A DNA stretch of 64,000 bases from Lineus longissimus (lineage: Eukaryota; Nemertea; Pilidiophora; Heteronemertea; Lineidae): positions 4,276,001 to 4,340,000 of the forward strand of contig NC_088314.1 of NCBI RefSeq assembly GCF_910592395.1, given 5' to 3'. Below, one piece after another: positions 13,801-28,784 of this stretch. Position 1 is the stretch's first letter, and each line of letters begins with the position of its first letter. The translations under genes and the position numbers were made by a program. Under the pieces are notes generated by a model that worked only from the letters and a program-made list of their open reading frames with translations, was not told the origin of the DNA and searched no databases.

Positions 13801-16800
13801 GTTCTACTTTATGCTTGGAAGGCAGTGAGGATTTGACGTAACATCAGCACACATACTACTTTATGCTTGGAAGGCAATGGGAATTTAACTTAACATCAGT
13901 AACCGTTCTACTTTATGCTTGGAAGGCAGTGAGGATTTGACGTAACATCAGCACACATACTACTTTATGCTTGGAAGGCAATGGGAATTTAACTTAACAT
14001 CAGTAACCGTTCTAATTTATGCTTGGAAGGCAGTGAGGATTTGACGTAACATCAGCACACATTCTACTCATTTTTTGGAACTTGGTATCAGCAACACATC
14101 CTACTTCATCTCTGGAAGGCAATGAGGATTTAAATTGAGATCAGCAACGCATCCTACTTGAGAATAGACGAGATTTCATTTATTGCAAATGATCCATCAT
14201 AGACACCGTAATTCTAACGGAGGATCAATGTTTCTATCATGACTGTGCTGTTCGGATAAAGGATTGCTTGAACATCAAAACAATCTTGACGCGTATCTGA
14301 TCTAGGGATAAGGCAGTGCTTTCAAGTCATACTCCAGTTAGGTATAGTAATTTTACACTAAGTGCATTAAGCAACGTCATCTGAATCCCAACAGACAAAT
14401 GCTGTGTAGTTTGACATTTAAGATGATTAATGTCGATATGCTTTCTTTTTTCTATTCTTTATGCTTATATCCGATAATACGATCTTTTATAAGGTGAATC
14501 GTCAACGGTATGGCGGCCATCTGCATCTTGGCTTGACGTACGTTTGAAGCATTTAACAGATACGAAAACCACCCACACACAAATATTGAAATAATGAAAT
14601 AATGATTGTGTTGGAACATAGCTTGATCAATCTGTGCTCGCATACATCATCTACTTGGAAGAAGAACTAAAGTCATCATGCTCATTGGAAGATAGTTATG
14701 GTTGATTAACGGAATCCAGGGCTTAATCAAAGAAGATAGTAGACATTAGGCATTTGACTACCATTACCATTAGAGCAATTTTTGCTATTCCGAGGTCGTA
14801 CAGTTAAAATAGTACGCTCTTTGAAATGGATGCTCCATTATCATCGTATCGGTTTATTGATCCCTTTGAAAGGGCACCTGCAAAAGAACAAAAAAAAAGT
14901 GAACTTTACAGAATCCACCCATTTTCCAAAATGGTTCACAATCGATGGTAATGGATTTGTAGTGGGCTAAGTGCCAACATAGTTACAGTAGTAAAATATG
15001 CTTTTTAGCTATTTCATCCGGGTATCGTCGAGGTGCATGTATGTAACGTTGATGCGGATTCGAGTTATACTACTAGCATAATGTTATGACTAGTAGGGCC
15101 TTCCCATACTTTTCTCTGTGATGCGTTATCTCGGAGTGCCGTGATGAACAGAAATGATGTTACCCTTAACGAACGTCATGAAACTCTGAGTCAATACAAA
15201 CTCTGCATATAGGGTGTTACCACACTGTACGTAAGCTAAAGTTATACCAGTATCGCAATATAGCACGACACGACAATCGTTAAGCCAGCAGTAAATGTAC
15301 TGTATCCTCAGTCAGAAGAGCACTCGACTCCCTTCCGTCTCCTTCGCACCCTCTTCTCGATGTAAAGCTTCATTATGGGTTTTGATATTGGCATATTAAT
15401 GGGAAGACACCCGTTCGGCTGAATCTCTCACACATACCGGCGGGAGGCTTCACCATCTGACCGAGGCTTTAGAAGACAAATCCCGCATAGAGTTCAAAAC
15501 GGCACTGATTGAGAGCTAGGTTTTCCCATAGCTCAAGCTCATGGGAAGATTAAAGTGATTGGGTTTCATCCGCGTGATCCCTTGCCATGCTTGCGGGGGT
15601 CATCTTATTGACCAACAGGCAGAATAAAGCTGCTACTAATTAATGGCCAGTATGAGACAGCGAATTGGTTTCTCTTAATTATAGCCTACTTTGTAGCAGG
15701 ACTTGAAATGAAAAACGGGAATCGATATGGGTGTGGTATATCGTGCAATTACTGTTTGGATGGAACGCCAAATATCGAGCAAGAGGATGGTATAAGGGGA
15801 AGTGCATAAGGTCGTAACCTTCTAAAAGAACTTCAAAGTAAATTCATGACAATGCGTTTGTAAGGGTTATAAAGTATACATAGCTCCGATACGTCAATCG
15901 TATAGGCTGAAAAAAATGTCATGTGTACCTATTTTGAGAGCCAAACTTCCGGAGGGGTTCCCAATATCTTTACGTTAGTTGTAGGCGTTTAAGTATTATA
16001 AGTTCGATAGGCATTATAATTAAATGTAATGTCCTTGCGTAGGCGTTTACGATCATTTAGTGCTTACTATTAATTTTTTTCTGTGGTCGTATATTTCTGT
16101 GATCGTATATAGTCCTGCTAACATGGGCTTTTTTTTTTAATACAGAAAACAATACCTCCAGGACGAAACCTCTGGACTGGTAGTTGTTAGTATTTGCAAG
16201 TCAATGTCAATCAATTGAGATCTTGGCCTCGCTCACCAAAGTTTTAAGGGAAACCTCATCCTCAACCCCATGCATCTTACAGTTTCACCTGTACAGAATC
16301 TTACAACGAATCCTACCCTTCCGATGCTTCTCGTGACGTCCCTTCAAACCAACTGCAGGGTTCGGCATATACTAACATACGCTCCAGTCTTCTATCCCTG
16401 CACCTTAAACAGTTTCACCTGTAGAGTATCTTAAACAAACCCTAGTCTTCCACTGGATGAAGATGCGGCCACAAAGTCAATATTATTGGAATGACACCTG
16501 ATGAAGATATCAATTAGAAATCAACTACCTTTCCGATCGAAGCGATTGGCTTATTCATCAATGATCAGGCGAAGGGATAGAAAGTCAGTGGGACTTCTCA
16601 AGTTCTCAGCTTCTTGAGTCTGTTCCATTTTAGTTTGATGCAAATCACTTTGCAATGCAATAACTGTGTAATATCAAATGATTGCCAACAACTGAATCTG
16701 ATTAATGTTGAACACCATTTAGTCAATAGATAAATGGAACCGTTTTTTGGCTTTAAACTAGGAATTACAAGTGAATTGCCAATAAATGTCAATTGTCATC

Positions 16801-19800
16801 ATTAACCTTGTGTGAGAACTTGGATTGATAGTCTACTACACTACCCATGCTTCTCATCATCATATGATAATGAATATACGGCAATGTGTTCACTTGAAGC
16901 TCATGTCGACAAGTTAGGGCTCCCGAATGATCAAAAGGGGTAAGGTTCTTTTTTCTTATTTCTTTATCACTAGTCGAAAGTCCTGCTAACATTCATATCA
17001 AATTTTGAAACGAGTGCAATATGTGTTGAGATACGCCGCAAATAGTGTGCCCTCGAGGCTATCATTTACGTTCGTGCTTTATCCTGCAACCATTACACAG
17101 CTTACGGAGACCCATTGGCTGGCAATCCATTCCAATCCTAATGCTTGTGGCTTGCAATGTCCCCTTGGCAATGCTACCACAGCCTGGATTGCCATACCAT
17201 TTGAATGCACCACGGGGAGTATCAATTTGAGCGATCATTCTCGGGGGACATGGCGAAAATATGACGAGGATTTTACATGTGAGTGACTCGTGTTAATCAT
17301 TGTCTCAATTGAGTACTCCGAAGCTGTTGTGATATGGGAACGAACGTAGTCATTATAACAAGCTCACCAGATGTTGAGATGGTATATAAGGCCAAATTTT
17401 CCTCTTGCATTTTTACCTTTGGGCCTGCTGGAAATGCCAGTGTAGATATGGGAGCAGGCTCTCTTCAACTGACATCCAAATGGTAAATGAGTGTCCAAAC
17501 CATTGCATGAACCAACCCAAAGAGACACCCTGATAATTTGTAGGTAGTGTAGGGTTTCGGTAAGTTGCAACGAAGACTTTTTACTTCTGCAGGTTGTGGC
17601 ATAGCAGTGAATATCACAATGAAGACTGTCGTATTAATAACACGCCATGATATAACATACATGTGTCCACTTTTGCTCCAATGAGATGTTGTTGGAAGGT
17701 AAACGTAATCCTTTTCCCGATGGCTAGGAAAAATGGATATTGGTTTCCGCGATTATTCAGGTTTCCAAGGTTTCCACTTGACACACATTGCGACGGTGTG
17801 GTTTTAGGAAAGTGGCTTTGTTAGTACAGCATTCGACTTGTGAATAGAATTTATCAGTAATGACTAATAAGTTTTCAGTATGTTTTGATAAATTGAGCAA
17901 AACGAATAAATACTTCGATGGGAGACAACAGATGAATTGCATTGTTAAAAAATGCACGTGCTTGATAGTACGAATGCAACCTTACGAACCAGCCATGCAC
18001 ACAAGTCTTAATCATAGTATTATATGACGTCCTTACCTTTACTCTAATGAGGCTGGTGGTAACAGACAACTTGATACTGGGACAAAATCTGACATAGCCT
18101 ACATTTATTTAGTCTGAAATAGCCACACACATGCCTCTAAATTTCTTCTAATTGAATGATAATTCGTGGTCATGATACATATTTCTAATAATATTCTCCT
18201 CTGACCTGACCCTGATACACACAGAAATCATATAATTACTCAATTGCATTCATTCCACAAACCATACTCAGAGGATACAATGACCTATTCGGATTACGGT
18301 GTGCTAATTTCCGTTTTCTACCACAACACAATCACGATGGACCTGCTTTTTGTTCTGTTTGGATATCAATAATGTAGGTATGAATATGGCAGCAGCTCGA
18401 TATTTCCCGTTTCAGTTTATGGTCATCCTGCTCGCTGGTACATTAAAGCTAGTACTTCTTCGTTATCATGTTTTCAGTGTTTGTTTCCTGCCGAGTTCCC
18501 GGTGCTCGCTGATTACCCCACAGCACCCTCAGGATATTTGCGTTGACATGAAATATGTTTATCATAGTTACGCTCCTACTGAAAATGGCTCATAATACAT
18601 GTGTACACACTTTTGCTCCCAAACTATATAGTACCTAAATTCCAAGGGAGATGGCAGAATGATGTAGGGACTTCGACCTCCCTAGATTGCTCCAGATTGC
18701 AACTACTATAACGTTTACCAGCGTACCAGTAACTTCTACAAGAAATGAACATAAACCCAGACAAGATGATGTTAAACCTTTCTGAAAATCGTTTTTCATT
18801 AAAGCAAAAGAACAAAAACATTGAATACGAGTACATTGAGCCGTTAATGCCAGACACGCCAGACACGCCAGTATTTCAAACCTAAACCTAAGAACACAAT
18901 ATATTCTGTCGCCATGGTCACCGTGCCTCCATCCCATTTTCTAATCTTTTATAGTGTTGACACCTTTGCGACCAGAAAGCTGTCCGCTCGCCCAAAGGTA
19001 TACTGGAGACGTTTTTCTTGCAAGAGACTGAATCAACTCTTTTGCATGTTCATTTTGGCGAAATTAGATTAATTTGTCTCATCAAACAGTCAGACACGTT
19101 ATATTAACCCTTTCTACTCTCTGGAGACATTAAGGTATAGTTTTGATGAGGGGAAAGATCTTTTGATAACTACATGGGAAGCACTAGTGGAAACGCTGGA
19201 GAACAAACAGGAAGCACGCGTAATCAATATTGCCAAATATCCCCTTCAACCCTTTCTGGCTAATCTTGTGTTAGTCATTTGAGAACCGATCTTTATGACC
19301 GGCGCAGCCATTGCAACGATTTTAAGTGTCAGAATCTAGCACCAACAAGCCTAAAATGCCGATATCTTACTATAGTTATGTGGGTAATGGTGATACACCT
19401 ATTTCAAGATTGCTACCAACCAAAGTCAACAAGGCATTTCCCCAAGGCTTTTGTTTTTGATTTCGCAATAATAGCGATTCTAGTCTTTTTCTGCCTAAGG
19501 TTGTGATCGCCATTTTCTTAGAAGTGACACCACGAGTTATAAGTCTTATCACGATCTCCTGCCAACTCTATTCCAGTTCGTGACCGTTGAACATCATTCC
19601 TAATTTCCCTAAGGTCTTGTCATATAATTGCAGGCTCTAGTCGCACTGTTTGATCGCACTTTATGTAGTGACTGGTATGTTCATACAAGGTTATTTCTGT
19701 ATTTACAGGGTACAGACTCGCCTAACAGCCAAGGAGAGAAGAAAATCCGACGAAAGCTTCCGCCAATTCCTGCAGGAGTTCAACCAGCAACGGCTAAGAG

Positions 19801-22800
19801 TAAGGAGAAACAAACAAAACCGGTGCCGAATTCTCGAGACAAGGCTGGGATGATAGCAAGCAGAAATGGCGGGCCGAAAGCAGGAAATGCTCCCGAGGTC
19901 AGACGGTTACCAAGCCAACCTGGGACGGAGAACGGGAAGAAGGCACGCCCAGTTCCGCCGCCAAAACCGGATACTAGGTTACGAGCCATGAGTCAGGAAC
20001 GTAGGCAGTCAGAGCCAAGTGGGGAAAGCCCACAGCGTGTAGAACGCCCGAGTAGTGCCCCTACCGTCGGAAGAACAAAACCACAAGTGCCCCCAAAACC
20101 CAAACCTAAGCCGGCTGGGGTCGTCAAACCCCAGGTACCTCAGAAATCCACTAGCAGCAAACCACAGGTGCCTCCAAAGCCAACCCGCGGAATAGTTCGT
20201 AAGGACGAAAAACAAGAAATAGTTGACATTTACGGCGTTCTTGTACCAAGGAAATTAAAAGACAAACACGACCAGATGCGAGATGAGTTAATTTTAGTGA
20301 CGTTTTCGAGGAAGCGTCAAATTGAGGAGTATGAGGAAATAATGCGGTTAGAAAGACAGTTGGATGATATCCGTGCGCTTGAGGAGTTGCAGAGGGATGC
20401 GCTGCAAGAGAAGCTACGTCGCCACAGGGAGCAGATGGAGCGGATGCAACTGGAGGCCGCACGTCAGATGGAGCAGCAAGCCCTCGAAGCTGCGGCAAGG
20501 CGTCGGGCAGCAGTGGCAGCGGCCTCTGCGTCTCTACCACCAGGAACAGCTGTTGCCACGGTTCGGATGTCACCCCAAGCATCACCACGACGCGGTCGCC
20601 ATAAGAGGCAAAACTCCGACCCAATTATGGCCAAGTTTAGCCCAATTGAGGAGTACAGGGACATGGAGAATGACTTTCAGTCTAGAACTGCTGAGGAAGC
20701 CTATGAACTTAGAAAAAGGCTAGAAATACAGTTAGAAATGTTGCAAAAAGGAATTTCCATTACGAACGCTAGTTTGTCTAAACCAGTCCCTCAGAGACGG
20801 TCGCAGTCAGCTAATAGGGCTATGACAGGTTCGAGATCGAATTCTCATATCAGGTCTCAATCAGCCACTCGAAATGAGAGGAATTCGAGGGCAACTGACA
20901 GGAATTCTAGGGGTCATTATATGCCTATGTCAAAGATGTCATCTCGTCTATCAAAATCCACTGAGTTTATTGGTGCAGATATTTATTCAGATATGCAAGT
21001 TCTATCCTCTAGCCAATCTGAACGGTCGTTACAAAAAGCCATGGAATCTCAAACTCTTAGTTTTCCCGTGCCTGGTGGTCTTCAGGAATATGACAGGTCA
21101 CCTTCAAGATATTCAGATGATGGTTATGTGGACCAAGTGAAGCGTGACCAATTAGAGGCTGAACTCTTAAAAGCCAAACGTGCCTATGAATTTACTGCTG
21201 GCCTGTCGGGTGAAGACGTCCAGAGGTATCCGGAAGCTGCCGAACTCTGGCGATTAGAAGACGAAGAAATCCGCAGGCGCTATTACGATCCGAGTCCTTC
21301 CCAATCGCCCCACCCTATGCAATCATCAACAGGGAGCTTACCTTTGGGGATAATTCGGCCAATAGACGATACAGACTTTAGAAGTAGGCGAGACAGGTTT
21401 TTACAGAATACGGACCCTTCTCAAAGTGCTTTTATGCCTGTGTCTAAAAGTACTAAGCATGAGATATACAGTTCGTCGGAGTACATCGCCCACAAGGAAG
21501 GTACGGCAGCCTATGCAATGGGATTTGACCAATTTTACTCGGATCCTCGGGATCTTTCACCAAATGCTGCTTTCAATATAAGCAGGGACTCGGGAATATC
21601 TAGCAGTGCCATATTGGCGGATCCACAAAATCATAACTCAAACGTGGAAGCTATAACTGTGACGGAATATGCCTCGGACTATTCGCCGGTACCTAGTTCT
21701 ACTGAGCCTGACGGAAGTCCGCAGACTGAATCTACACCAGCCATGCCGTTACTAGGCGACGTGAAACGAAAATCTCGTCTCATGGTTCACGAGATTAGCC
21801 GAAGTAGGCCAACATCTGGGGACTATGACAATTACTACTTCGAGGAAGGTACGAGTAAGCCCGGTAAGCATATGGTTTCATAATAAACCAGTTATTAGAC
21901 CATGATTTTTTACAATTTTTATGGTTTTAATGTTAGTTGGTCAATTGCATTATGAATATGACTGAGTTTAAGTTGTATCCGTGAGATATCTTCCCTGTCG
22001 AAACAATTGATCATAGCTGGGGACATTTCAGAACATTTCAATTTTTGTCAGAACGCTTGATCCTAAATGGGGACATTTCAGTAAAGAAGACAATGTCACA
22101 ATCAAACCGGTCTTGAAATGTATTTGAGGCATTCTAATCAAAGTCAATTGCCCCGATAAATGATTTTGACATACAAACATATATACCCATATAAGGAATA
22201 CATTATGGGCAAATAATGCAACCAATTCTTTCTCTGTGTACAATATATGTTCTCTTGTAGTTACTTGGTAGTCTAGGTTTCATTGCTGCATGTGGTCACA
22301 TAATTCTAGTACAGGGAACCTTACCCAAAAGGAGCCAAGAAATTAAGATATAAATTGAACATTATTGAAAAAAAAATGAAACACATGCTTAGATTGATGA
22401 TTTATTCTATTGAGAGAGTAACTTCTTGTCATCAGTAAAAATGGATTTCTTCCTATTTATTCCAGATGGGTTCCATGAACTCCATCGGACGGAAAGTGAC
22501 CAGAGTTTTGGTGATTCGGATGAACCTATTATGGATCATATGACTGAAGGAGGTGTCACAATATTAAAACGAAAACCCATCGCTAAAATACAGGTAAGGT
22601 ATTATATTGTTATTCTATGTTTTTAAGCAGACTTTAAGGACCAACGTTTTTAAGCAGACTTTAAGGACGATCATACGACGACAAATACCGCCATTGACTG
22701 ATTCCGATACACTCATAGAAGATACGCTGGTCGACGACCAACATTGCCATGCCATCGAAACATCAATAAAGCATTCAGTTTTAATTCAGATGAAATGTTC

Positions 22801-25800
22801 TACTTGTGGTCAAGATAAATTGATTATAGCCGATAATGATTAACGTACAGAAATAAACCCTACCAGCATCCGCCCAGGCCACGGTCCAATAGCCACTTCG
22901 ATCAATTTATCTGACATGATACCGTTGTCTATAACATCAGCTATGATTACATCCTTGTAGCTAGGAAACTAATTTCCTTTGAATAAATCAGATATGTTAT
23001 TAACCCATCAATATTGTTGACGTACCAAATTTGATGAAACAGCAGCCTGAAGAGGCATACGATACGACCTCGCCAACAGTGTCTTCGTTTGTGAATAGAT
23101 ATGATAGAAACTTGGCGGAATTACGTCTGGTGATGAGGTTTTCGCGGACATGAACAGGTTTCTGTGATTAATCTGCTGGCTTCTTAGTGATTTATTCTAA
23201 ACCCTACGGACATCTTCCCTGTCAACTAACTCTAGACCTAAATCAGCATAACATTTCTCCATCATGCGCACACTTTGGTATGTTCTTCTTAGTCTTAGAC
23301 TAGTTGAATAAATAACCTTCGTTGGGGGCGAGATCTGATTAGATCGCCTGAGTAAACACAATGGAGCATCATACTTGTTTATGGAATCCTGTGCTTAAAC
23401 CTCTGGTGACCACAGTAATCTAATAAAGGACACTTTCTTCCGTTATATCTCCGGTTCATCCGGGAAATATCCGAAAACCCCGTGCAAATCGAAGGTAATT
23501 GCAAGTAACTCTTTTCCTATCAAAGGTACGATGTTTGCACGTAATCATGTTTTGTTAACCAATCGCATTACCTGAGGCGTCCAATCGGGAAAATGATGAA
23601 ATTGAAAACGTCGTCACACCCGATAACAATTGACATGGGGAATTAATTTGCAATAACCATATCGAAGCTATTTTAAGGCTAAGGAAACCCATCATATTTC
23701 ATACTACGTGACAAAAAAAAGATTACCGGCTGTGACTTTTTTATACTGCATCTTTTTCCTGCAAGTTCGTCAGTGACACAAACACGACAATTTGATTTTA
23801 CCCTAGCTTGCTAATCTTTCGACCTTTTCTCGCAGCAGCCTGCCCAAAGGAAACCTCAACGCTATCGATTCCCGTACAAACGGATTCTCTTGACGAGGGA
23901 CCCGAAGGATAGATCTGTTAAAGGTAATGGGTCGTTTCATCCCTTTAAGTATATATAGACAGTGGTTATTTCCAGTGATGTTTGATCTCACAATATCACC
24001 AGTTTATCCTTAACACGCTAAAATGTCACATCATATATATATGAAACATATATCCGTATACCATACATAGGATGTGACAACATCGAAAACCCAAACTTTC
24101 TCGTCGTCGCAATCATGACTTAAGTCAGCTTTATCATTTGTATCATTAAAGGTTAATGGCACCAGTTGATAGCAGCCTCGATGGTGCTCTTATACCGTCA
24201 GTTGGCGTTTGTTGTGAGGGGTACTTAATAGTACATTACACATTACACATACTAAAACGTGTGTGCCGTGATTGCCATGCTATCGTAACCGTATAACAGC
24301 CGCGGTTGATAGCATTTCGTGACAAGAGAAACCTGCTCAGAAGAATTTATCATGGTGCTTTCAGTACAGGAAGTAACTAATGAATGTCCCGGATCTAGCT
24401 CTTGGTGATTATGAAGGCGCAAATTATACCTTCAGTGTTCTATTTAGGGCCATTAATGAACATTCAGTAGTTGGCCATGGCAATACCATTAAAATATTGA
24501 TATCTTGAATGAATGTACTATTTCATGCACTTGCTACATTATTCTGTTTAGTGCATCGGTACTTATCTTTTGGATTGAGTTGACAACCATAAATATGCAT
24601 GATTGATCGAACTGAAGCCATGGGTATTGCCATTGAGTTCTCCGGTCGTACAGTTCAAACGCCGATGGAAATACATCTAGTTTACATTGACACTTATCTC
24701 CCTACAATCGTATCGCGCTGCGTATCATACAAGACCTCGTTTGTCCCGCACCTATGAAAAAAAAACCAGGAAGACACGTTTTGCTAAATTGTGTGTTGTC
24801 CAAATGACACGCAGGGTTAGCCGTATTGTCCTCGGTCAGATATACTGTGTCGATGAACCAAAGAAGCCGCCTTTCTCAAGCGCCCTCAACAGGTTTAACG
24901 CCGAATACTGTAAGTCAGCGACGCTGAGTACAGCAGTCAAATCAGGGCCGGGTCCTAAAATTTGTATAACCATGGATTTTTTGTTCTCTAGGTAATGGTC
25001 TCGGCATGAAGATAGTCGGTGGTAAATACATTCCTGGAACTAACAATGAAATTGGTGCCTTCGTAGCTGCTGTTTATCCCGAGGGTGTGGTTGACCAACT
25101 GCACGGCGAGTTACAAGAAGGTGAGTAGACGCTACCAGTCAGGAAGGGGAGGGATACCAATACATCAGATCTTGCCCAGCTATGATTTGTAGAGCAGGCA
25201 ATATTTGTGCTAAAAAAGAGCCCCTTCTATTTTGTCCAAGAAATATTTTTCTCCTCTCAGTCGGCCGGTAACATTGGTGAAATGGACCAAAAAGAAAATA
25301 TTAAAATCCGTGCACGGAGTCGTTCCAGAATGCCAGTTGTGTGTAAATAAAAGAACATGGATCCAGAGTGTGAATCTGCCCATATTCCAATAATATGTTG
25401 ATATCACAATGATACTTAACAAACCTGCACTAAACGTTTTCCTGTTACAAGACATCGATATTCCTCGTCGTGATTATAGCGTCTAGTTAGCACGACCACA
25501 GAGGGTTTCTTGTGAGTGTCCGTCAGGCGTGGAATTGTTCCCGGGGCAGGACTGGTGGAGCGTGTTTCGCTCTATGGTCACTGGTTAATAGCCTCTCAAT
25601 AACATGAGCAATCCCTGTCTCTTGATGGATTACGGCTCGGAGAAGGTCGATAACCGGCATTTGTCCTTGCTGTAACTGCTGCGTAAAAAAACGATTTTAA
25701 AGTATCAATTTTTCTGTTTTTAGGTGACCAAATTCTCGAGTGGAACGGTATAGATCTGTGTGGGAGAACATATGAAGAGGTCCAACAAATCATATCACAG

Positions 25801-28751
25801 CCTAATGGAGAAATAGAACTTGTTGTGAAGCCGTAAGTAGTTTATTACGATGTCAATAAAGTTTTCTATCACATACGGTCATTGTTACGAAAAGTGCTTT
25901 TTACCCAAAAAAGGGAGTATATAGCAGGCCTGAATAAACTGCAATGTTGCAGATTCCAATGCTATACACTTCACAACGTATTGTACTCCGGCCAAAGTAC
26001 AATTTAAAAAATTACCTCAAAGTCCTTGATAAAAGATAATTGCTTGAACTAAATTTTGTTTTCATTGACCTTTCACCAAAAGAGCCAGATTTTCAAGTTT
26101 TACTTATTTATTGTAGGAGTTCCATGAGCATGTCCCACAGCAACAGCAAAACATCAACGAACTCAACTCTGAAATCAGAAAGCTGCCATTCGCTTTACGA
26201 TAACATCGAATTTACAAGTGATACTGATGAATACGGTAAGTAGCTCATTTGCATAGTTAAAGTAGGTAAAGGTCAGCAAAGGGTCAAGGTCATAACATCA
26301 TTAGATAAGCAGCCAATCAAAAAACTGTTACATTTATGGCAAGCACGCAGAGGGCCTATCATCACCCAGTGATTTCTTTAGTGCAGCTCTCTCTTAAAAC
26401 GTAGGTTCCTCCTTCTTTCAATGAGAATATTTTCAGAAACCCTCCTTCATCCATTTGCCTTTTTATTCACAAAATGTCACCAATGATGCATATACGCCAA
26501 GATAATTGAAACATTCACGTTGTGGTATGGTACCAGTAATTGATATTCGCCGTACGAATGCTTTTGACATCACTATGGTAATTGCAACCTTTTAGATCAT
26601 AGACAGAATACAAGCACTCCTAATGGTCAATACCACCAGACCACTGAAAATCAATTTGTAAAAATATTCTCGAACGACCATATTTCGTTCAAGCGTCATT
26701 GCTTCTCACTTGGAAGTAAAACGTAATCAAAGGTTATTGATGTTCGTTATAACAGTGTCTCGCACTTACCGCCCATGAGAAGTATATCAAATGTGCCCTT
26801 TCTCGTGGTTGATGTGGGTTTTTCGGGCTGGAGGATGGAGGAATATGATATCGCCCGAGGCTGTAGGCCAAATTGTCAATGTAATGATATACATGGACGG
26901 AAAATAAACTTTGCATGGAAGGGAATTTGATGGGGTTTCCTGATTTTCACTTACGGAAGAAATTTTTTTTTGAACACCCAGTATAATGTAAGACAATTCA
27001 AAAACCAGCCATGTCTCAACACGAGACCATGATGAGCCTTATTACAAGATAATCATCCTGTAACCACAATAATTTAGACAAGAAAGCACTATTGCCCTTA
27101 GCGATTTGTCCCGCGGAACCAAAATGACAAGAGGTAATAAGAGAATAATGGCGAATTAGAGACAGGTGATTAGCGATGCTGACATTCTTAATAGGAAAAT
27201 GAAACATAGCATGGTTGCTAGTCACTATATGCTTCTTGAAGGGGTATATATTGGTGAAATGTTACGGAAGTTCACCATTAGTTTCCACGTTCTTGTCAAA
27301 AAAAAATTTTGAATGTCAATACACCTTAATTATCATCGTAGGCCGAATTTCACAAGTGTGTTTCCACCTCGGTCGCCGGGGCAAAATTTCGCTCGCCCAC
27401 CAGATATCTAATCATTACCACTTTATATGTGCAGAGAGGTGTATTACATTACTACACACGTACATTTCAGTGCAGCGTACACCCTCACCACAATCGATAG
27501 TTTGTGCTAGTTTCCATAGATTTTTTAGTAGGTATCCACTAGAGGCACGGTCACGAGGGGTCAATGTTTGGGAACCCATGCTGTAGAAAGTATAGTTTGA
27601 CATGCATGAAATGTTGTCATGAGACAAGAGTGCGTTTCAGCAGCATTTATTGACGATCATTATGTCAACCAATGTCTTCATCAAAACAAAATAATAAAAC
27701 TTAATTTAGGTTACCAATGTATCACCACTATGAACATTGATGAACTTGCATATCATAACAATAATGCACACACCGTTTTTCAGGCTTTTTCTAATTTTAT
27801 TGTTTTGTGAAACCTTCAACATCTTGAAGTTTGCAAACAATGTATCTTTATACACATCAGCCCTACTCTGAAGAAAGTAGGCGTTCGATGCTCCTCAAAT
27901 GAGCTTCTTTTTATGATTAAAAAATGTCAGGCATGGTAGACTCCGCCGATTGACAATGCAAACTTTGGTGCACTGCACCTCATGAAACTAATAGTGATGT
28001 CATCAGAACATTTCATTTTTTGGGTCGGCGCCTTGATGTGTGCCTGGACAGAATGCTGTGCTGTAACATCAGCTTATCAGTCAATTAGGTTATGAACTTT
28101 GTTATTGCTCAATGTACGAAATCCCTTCCGTGCGAATCAGTCTCGTTCAAAAACATCTGACGTCTGCGTCTACTTTGAATTACTGTGACCTTGAAGCGTC
28201 ATTCACTTACAAAAATGATTGCTGCCGGATTTCCTAGTAAAAAAAATTAATATCCCTAAAGCATTAACTGATCACGTGGTTTTCATCTGGTAAAAACGCC
28301 TCATTATCAGCTAAGCCGATTTGAAAATGGTCGATATGCTCTGAGCTAAATCTTGTGAAAAAAGAGAAGCAGTTTCAATCATTAGTGATTGACGTCTGGG
28401 CTCGGGGGCACTAACCGCCTTTCACAAAGACAACGATCGACAAAAACTGTGTCATTGAGCATGCTTATCCCCAGCACATTCAAACATTTTCTAGTTTCTG
28501 AAACGCTCTCACTGTCTTCGTCTGGTCTCCGTAGATTCCTTCGTCGGTTCCCAACAAGGAATAGATCCCCAGGTGCTGGCCGCCCAGCTTGAAGGTATAA
28601 AAGAACGCATGTCCCCTGGATTGTCGCCAACAGCTCATCCGAGGCAAAATCCTCAGCAACAGCACCAGCAACAACAACAGCACCAGCAACAACAGCAGCA
28701 CCAGCAACAACAGCAGCACCAGCAACAACAACAGCACCAGCAACAACAACA

Positions 28752-28784
<33 letters not shown>

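Larger units (their letters stand above)
1817..19708 (+). other. 17.9-kb intron of scaffold gene
   Basis: It starts GTAAGT and ends atttacag. Contents seen: a C14 run (2267-2280), two type-B DNA polymerase fragments on the minus strand (7427-7870), a short array at about 11930-12060, a 52-bp minisatellite (13596-14160), and a partial duplication (cagtttcacctgta...atctta) near 16279 and 16409. No exon was recognised; its size would allow an internal promoter or missed small exons. Confidence 0.6.

Noticed and set aside
13596-14160. CRISPR array
   Set aside because: The repeats are adjacent with no unique spacers and the DNA is animal; it is a minisatellite.
19628-19708. Extension of the large scaffold exon upstream to an ATG at 19628
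   Set aside because: The segment before 19709 ends in a good acceptor (atttacag), reads like intron, and homology and phase to the previous exon begin at 19709.
24992-25832. RIM identity for the PDZ exons
   Set aside because: RIM has a different insertion and core (for example the region around GAFI and EVYNIILESK); EIGAF, LEWNGI and [10 protein letters not shown] follow Piccolo.
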